From: an uncultured Lactobacillus sp.
GTDB taxonomy: Bacteria > Bacillota > Bacilli > Lactobacillales > Lactobacillaceae
DNA length: 46,233 nt
Assembly (NCBI RefSeq): GCF_944327175.1
Contig: NZ_CALVGT010000004.1
Span: 1 to 46,233, forward strand
Direction of reading: 5' to 3'
Program-made: the position numbers and the translations under genes
Shown here: in pieces, positions 42,813 to 46,233 of the stretch
How the letters are laid out: every line of letters begins with the position of its first letter
How positions within the stretch are numbered: position 1 is the stretch's first letter
The notes under the pieces: generated by a model
Database searches by the model: none
Told to the model about the DNA's origin: nothing
The model's input: only the letters and a program-made list of their open reading frames with translations

Positions 42813-44927
42813 CTAGTTATTAACGATAGCACTCATCGACTCAATCAAGCCCGCGCCATTCAAGGTAACCTTGTCCGCACCATTTTTAATCATATCCGCG
42901 ACTGCGTCATCATTCTGGTAAACCGTCCAGATTCCATAGTCCACGCCATACTTACGAGCCGCGAGAATATCATCAAGCGTTGTCGTGTCCTTATTGTGGT
43001 CAGCGCCAGCCTTTAAGTGAGACAGGAAAATATAGTCGTTGTCCGTCAAGTGGCGGTTGTAAATCCCCATCATGGCAATTTCTTCGCCCCCCGGAATCAC
43101 ATTTCTAACTTCTTCCAGTTCACCAATATTAAAGGAAATCAAAGTCGTCTGCTTCTGCATCCCTGCTTCGCTAATTTCCTTAACCACCTCTTTCAAGGCC
43201 TCCATATTGTTGATGTTCTTCAACTCCAAAAAAGCTTCCTTGCCATACTTCTTGCAGATGTCTAAGTATTGACGCAAAGTTGGTACGCGAAGATCATCAT
43301 AAACCTTATCCTTATCGACGCCATCCAGCACACCCTTGATCTTGTAGTTTTCCACCTGGTCAAAAGGAATATCGTTGATTTTCTTACCATAGTTTGGATC
43401 ATCCGCGCTGATATTGGTTGTCCGCGCCAAAGTATTATCGTGCATGATAACCAGCTTGTTGTCTGACGTATTAACCACGTCGGTTTCAATCCCCCAAATC
43501 CCGGCTTCCCCGCCAGCCTTTTCAAAAGCCAGGGTCGTGTTTTCCGGATACTTGGTGCTATAGCCCCGGTGGGCGATAAACTTGACCTCCGCCTTAGCCA
43601 GGCCAGAAGTGCTCTGCGTCTTTACATCAACATTTTCCATCCGGATCAGCTTAGCAATATCAGCAATCTCGCTTTCTTCAATTGCTGCCTGGTTGCTCTT
43701 TCTCACCATGATTAGGTACTTGTAGCACGGGTCCAGGATAATCCCCTGCTTTGACCAGTTGGCCTGCACGCCGACATAACTTGGCTTTTCATCATCCGTG
43801 TATTTAAGGGCCTTAATCTGGTAGTCAAAGTAATTATCCAAAGCCAGATACTTAGTTTGGTCAGCCTTGATATAGTCAACCGTCGTCAGCTCATTCTTGC
43901 TTTGGTAAAAATTCCCCGCGCTATCCAGGCCCCACAAGCCCAAGTCCCTTTCCGGTTTCTCACTTGCCGGCAGCTTACGGTACTGGGCGTACAAAGTAAC
44001 ATTCTTTAAGGCATAGCTAGCCCCCAGATCATACTTTTCGCCACTCCCATCCGCTTGAGTGTTAAAGGAATCGAGAACGTAGCCAGGTTTACTAAATCCT
44101 GTCTCTGGCAAGGTAATTTTGTCACCTTCCTGCTCATGCAGAGTGATATTTTTTCCAAAGCCCTGGTTGGCGTCAATTTGAATAGTGTAATTTTCCAGCT
44201 TGCGGTACTGGGCCCACAAGGTCGTGCTCTTCTTAAAAGTGTAGGCCTTGCCGAGCCGATACTTCTTCCCCTCTCCATTTGTGGCAACGGTATAGTTTAA
44301 GAACTTGTAGCTTTCCCGGTCAAAGCCAGTCTTTGGCAGAGTAACTTTCTTGCCTAAGGTAAAAATCTTCTTTTGCCGGCGGCCAGACCCGTCATTGGAG
44401 GCAAAAGTCAGCGTTCCCTTAGCTGCAGTAACTTTAACCATGCAGACGTAGCTCTTCTTACCGTTTTTAGCAGTAATCTTGGCTGTCCCGGCCTTGACTG
44501 CCTTGACCCTGCCCTTAGAAGAGACTGTTGCTATCTTCTTGTTGGAACTTCTCCAAGTCGTCTTCTTCTTGCTGTTTTTCAGATACAAGCGGGCAGTTTT
44601 CCCTTGCAGCAGGCTTAACTTTTTCTTATTTAAAGAAACTTTGGCCTTTTTTACTTTCTTGGCCGTCTTTTTCTTCTTACTCGTCTTAACCTGCCGGGAC
44701 TTGGCCGTCTTTCTCTTCTTACTCTTCTTAACCTGCCGGGCCTTGGCCATATTTCTCTTCTTACTCGTCTTAACCTGCCGGGACTTGGCCGTCTTTTTCT
44801 TCTTACTCGTCTTAACCTGCCGGGCAGCTTGCACTGGCTGCAACGGCTCCAGCTGCTGCCCAATCCCCAAAGTCAGCAGGATAGCTGAGGCCAGTAGCAA
44901 CTTTTTGCTATCTTTCCGTTTCTTCAA
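42813..44927 (-). CDS. Secreted modular glycerophosphodiester phosphodiesterase with lysine repeats
   Basis: The 704-residue protein starts at TTG after GGAG. A signal peptide (about 1-34, ending VQAA) is followed by four 14-residue lysine repeats (36-91, RQVKTSKKKKTAKS-like). Then come a Big_2 domain (about 100-165: LSLLQGKTARLYLKN, IATVSSKGRVKAV), two InlB-type B-repeats (about 175-315, each ending LWAQYRKL or LYAQYRKL), a linker of unknown fold, and a GDPD domain from about 450 (FIAHRGYSTKYPENT, ETDVVN, IMHDNTLARTT). It is probably held in the wall by charge and may hydrolyse teichoic-acid or lipid-derived glycerophosphodiesters. Confidence 0.9.
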   Translation of the reverse strand: MKKRKDSKKLLLASAILLTLGIGQQLEPLQPVQAARQVKTSKKKKTAKSRQVKTSKKRNMAKARQVKKSKKRKTAKSRQVKTSKKKKTAKKVKKAKVSLNKKKLSLLQGKTARLYLKNSKKKTTWRSSNKKIATVSSKGRVKAVKAGTAKITAKNGKKSYVCMVKVTAAKGTLTFASNDGSGRRQKKIFTLGKKVTLPKTGFDRESYKFLNYTVATNGEGKKYRLGKAYTFKKSTTLWAQYRKLENYTIQIDANQGFGKNITLHEQEGDKITLPETGFSKPGYVLDSFNTQADGSGEKYDLGASYALKNVTLYAQYRKLPASEKPERDLGLWGLDSAGNFYQSKNELTTVDYIKADQTKYLALDNYFDYQIKALKYTDDEKPSYVGVQANWSKQGIILDPCYKYLIMVRKSNQAAIEESEIADIAKLIRMENVDVKTQSTSGLAKAEVKFIAHRGYSTKYPENTTLAFEKAGGEAGIWGIETDVVNTSDNKLVIMHDNTLARTTNISADDPNYGKKINDIPFDQVENYKIKGVLDGVDKDKVYDDLRVPTLRQYLDICKKYGKEAFLELKNINNMEALKEVVKEISEAGMQKQTTLISFNIGELEEVRNVIPGGEEIAMMGIYNRHLTDNDYIFLSHLKAGADHNKDTTTLDDILAARKYGVDYGIWTVYQNDDAVADMIKNGADKVTLNGAGLIESMSAIVNN
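44655..44822. repeat. Four 42-bp tandem repeats encoding lysine-rich units
   Basis: Four units of 14 codons encode variants of RQVKTSKKKKTAKS. The first and last differ only slightly, and the second and third carry small changes (RNMAKA, KKSKKRK). They add strong positive charge next to the mature N-terminus. Confidence 0.9.
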
Positions 44928-45014
44928 AAATTCACTCCATTTTCTTTTCCTGTATACTAGATTAACATCTCTATTCTAGCCTATTTTGCCTAAATAAAAC
45001 AAAAACTAATCAAC

Positions 45015-45140
45015 TACCCCAGAATAAATTCTGAGGTTTGCAGTCTCATCTATTGCTAGATAGTGGTTATAGTGTCTCGCAACTTCCACCTGTGAGACCG
45101 CATCGTCGGGCAGTTGACGGTGCCCGCTCCATGCCAAGTA
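45015..45140 (-). ncRNA. Putative omega-RNA and transposon right end behind tnpB
   Basis: The 126 non-coding bases after the tnpB stop fold, on the minus strand, into four stems: CGGGCA/TGCCCG (45126-45107), GTCTC/GAGAC (45098-45074), ATCTA/TAGAT (45061-45048) and a terminal 9-bp hairpin at 45036-45017. The last hairpin has one pair that forms only as G-U in minus-strand RNA, which supports an RNA role. Known TnpB proteins use an RNA made from the 3' end of tnpB and the transposon end. The exact right boundary is not fixed. Confidence 0.6.
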
Positions 45141-46233
45141 CTACTCAGCAGATGCTTGTTTGTTAAATTGGGGAGCTTCTTCACCACTGCGGTAGAGTGT
45201 CCCTAAAAGCTGGATGTTCATTGCAGCCAGTCTATCATCGTTTGACTTGTAGCCACAACGATCACAAACATACAAGTGCAGCTTGTGATCCCGATTTTCC
45301 TTGTGGATCCGCCCGCATTTTGGGCAGCGCTGACTGGTGTATTTGGCTGGAACTTTGACTACTATCGAGGAGTTCAGATTAGCTTTATAAGTCAAAAACT
45401 GTTCAAACTGATAGAAAGCCCATGATACCATCTCATAGCGCTTATCTTTAGCTGTCTGTTCAGTTGCAAAACGTACGTCGGTTAAGTCTTCCAAGGCAAA
45501 GATAGTCTCAGCCCCGTAATGGTCAATAAGTGTCTTAGTTAAGCGATGATTTACATCACTCATCCAGCGGTTCTCTCGCTGACCAATTCGCTTAAGACGA
45601 CGCTTGGCGGACTTAGTACCTTTTGACTGAAGCTCAGCCCGCAATTTCTTGTACTTGCGTCTAGTGCGCAGTACCTTCTCGCCACTATAAAGCAGAGTTT
45701 TGCCCGTTTCATCATAGCAAGCAGCTAAGAAGCGCAATCCTCGGTCTATTCCGACGACATGTTTTGCCTCTTCTGGAGAATATTCCGGTAACGTGGTAGT
45801 AGCGCTAATATGAACGTACCAATTCTGCTTTGATTGAAGAAGCTTGATTGATCCAAACTTCCATTTGTCAGCATCAAGATATTGATTAAAGCCTTTGCAT
45901 ACAAATGAGACTTTCTTTCTTCCTTGCAGGGTGTTTAAAGACAGCTGCTGGGTAGTAGACAGGTAAGACCAGTCACGGCTACGTTGCAAGTCAAGTTGCG
46001 GACGTTTGAATTCAATCGACTTCCAAAGCCAATCAAGATCACGGGAAAATTGAGACCAGATAGCATGACCTTTACTGTCTTTTTTGCCAGTATCAAAGTG
46101 ATATGGCTTTTGATTAAGCTGTGTTCTGACAGTCTTATAGCGGGCAATAACATTTCTGATTGCCGACTGTGCCATCTGGCTTTTAAGGCCGAACTGGTCT
46201 CTAATTTCATGATAGAGAGCTTTGTTCAGTTTT
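45141..46233 (-). CDS. tnpB: TnpB, RNA-guided nuclease of IS200/IS605-type elements (partial)
   Basis: The frame is open to the window edge, so the N-terminus is cut off. An internal ATG lies at 46175, and the 19 codons before it (reading LNKALYHEIRDQFGLK) look like real TnpB sequence. Counting from that ATG, RuvC-I is VGIDRGLRF with Asp144, RuvC-II is ALEDLTDVR with Glu229, and RuvC-III is NDDRLAAMNI with Asp314. The zinc finger has four Cys (284, 287, 304, 307). All catalytic residues are intact. No tnpA is visible here. The 3' end runs into the putative omega-RNA. Confidence 0.93.
   Translation of the reverse strand, partial: KLNKALYHEIRDQFGLKSQMAQSAIRNVIARYKTVRTQLNQKPYHFDTGKKDSKGHAIWSQFSRDLDWLWKSIEFKRPQLDLQRSRDWSYLSTTQQLSLNTLQGRKKVSFVCKGFNQYLDADKWKFGSIKLLQSKQNWYVHISATTTLPEYSPEEAKHVVGIDRGLRFLAACYDETGKTLLYSGEKVLRTRRKYKKLRAELQSKGTKSAKRRLKRIGQRENRWMSDVNHRLTKTLIDHYGAETIFALEDLTDVRFATEQTAKDKRYEMVSWAFYQFEQFLTYKANLNSSIVVKVPAKYTSQRCPKCGRIHKENRDHKLHLYVCDRCGYKSNDDRLAAMNIQLLGTLYRSGEEAPQFNKQASAE

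Noticed and set aside
45017-45036. Simple Rho-independent terminator after tnpB
   Set aside because: The hairpin is not followed directly by a T run, and other stems stand upstream of it. A transposon end and omega-RNA explain it better.

Overview
The window looks like a chromosomal segment of Lactobacillus delbrueckii or a very close relative. The base composition is near 50% G+C with GC-rich third codon positions. The proline iminopeptidase at 18237-19124 matches, as I remember it, the PepIP protein described from L. delbrueckii. The peptidases, deoxyribosyltransferase and T-box leaders also fit a lactobacillus. Species is inferred from memory of these families, not from a search.

Layout. 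(1) 1-2.2 kb: the 5' end of a 16S rRNA gene reading left out of the window, its leader and promoter, then an ECF sigma factor with an RsiV-like membrane anti-sigma factor. (2) 2.2-7.9 kb: serS under a serine T-box, a GNAT/DedA-like pair, an esterase with an Rgg-like regulator, and a purine deoxyribosyltransferase with a GATase. (3) 8-16.3 kb: an aldehyde dehydrogenase, a zinc-ribbon membrane protein, and a TetR-controlled 1413-residue MMPL exporter with a very long glycine-rich repeat loop. A small membrane protein reads divergently from the exporter unit. (4) 16.3-24.4 kb: a degenerate beta-lactamase-fold protein, CorA, PepIP, a GNAT, a hydrolase-like protein without its serine, dipeptidase PepD, a membrane-anchored nuclease, an aldo/keto reductase and a PAS protein. 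(5) 24.5-33 kb: an ABC exporter, a protein built of about four similar beta-rich units, a second S33 peptidase, a RodZ-like protein with a long serine-rich tail, an SGNH hydrolase, coaA, efp and a LytTR/LiaF-like pair. (6) 33-38 kb: an amino-acid ABC uptake operon behind a T-box whose specifier reads CAC (histidine), and the HelD helicase. (7) 38-46.2 kb: a small matrixin-like metalloprotease, a histidine phosphatase, a cytoplasmic GDPD, and two large secreted wall proteins (a SEC10/PgrA-like coiled-coil protein and a Big_2/B-repeat/GDPD protein), both with lysine-rich segments. The right edge holds a TnpB gene cut by the window end, with a structured putative omega-RNA behind it.

How the genes work together. 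Peptide and amino-acid supply is a clear theme: PepIP, the second S33 enzyme, PepD, the histidine-type uptake system and two amino-acid-sensing T-boxes. A second theme is the cell envelope: ECF/RsiV, LytTR/LiaF, RodZ, the MMPL exporter, and the lysine-rich surface proteins. Most transcription units end in strong, often bidirectional, hairpin terminators. No tRNA gene, CRISPR array or prophage was seen. The most unusual items are the TnpB/omega-RNA unit, the lysine-anchored surface-protein cluster, the MMPL repeat loop, the four-unit protein at 26376-27443, and the two envelope-stress modules.
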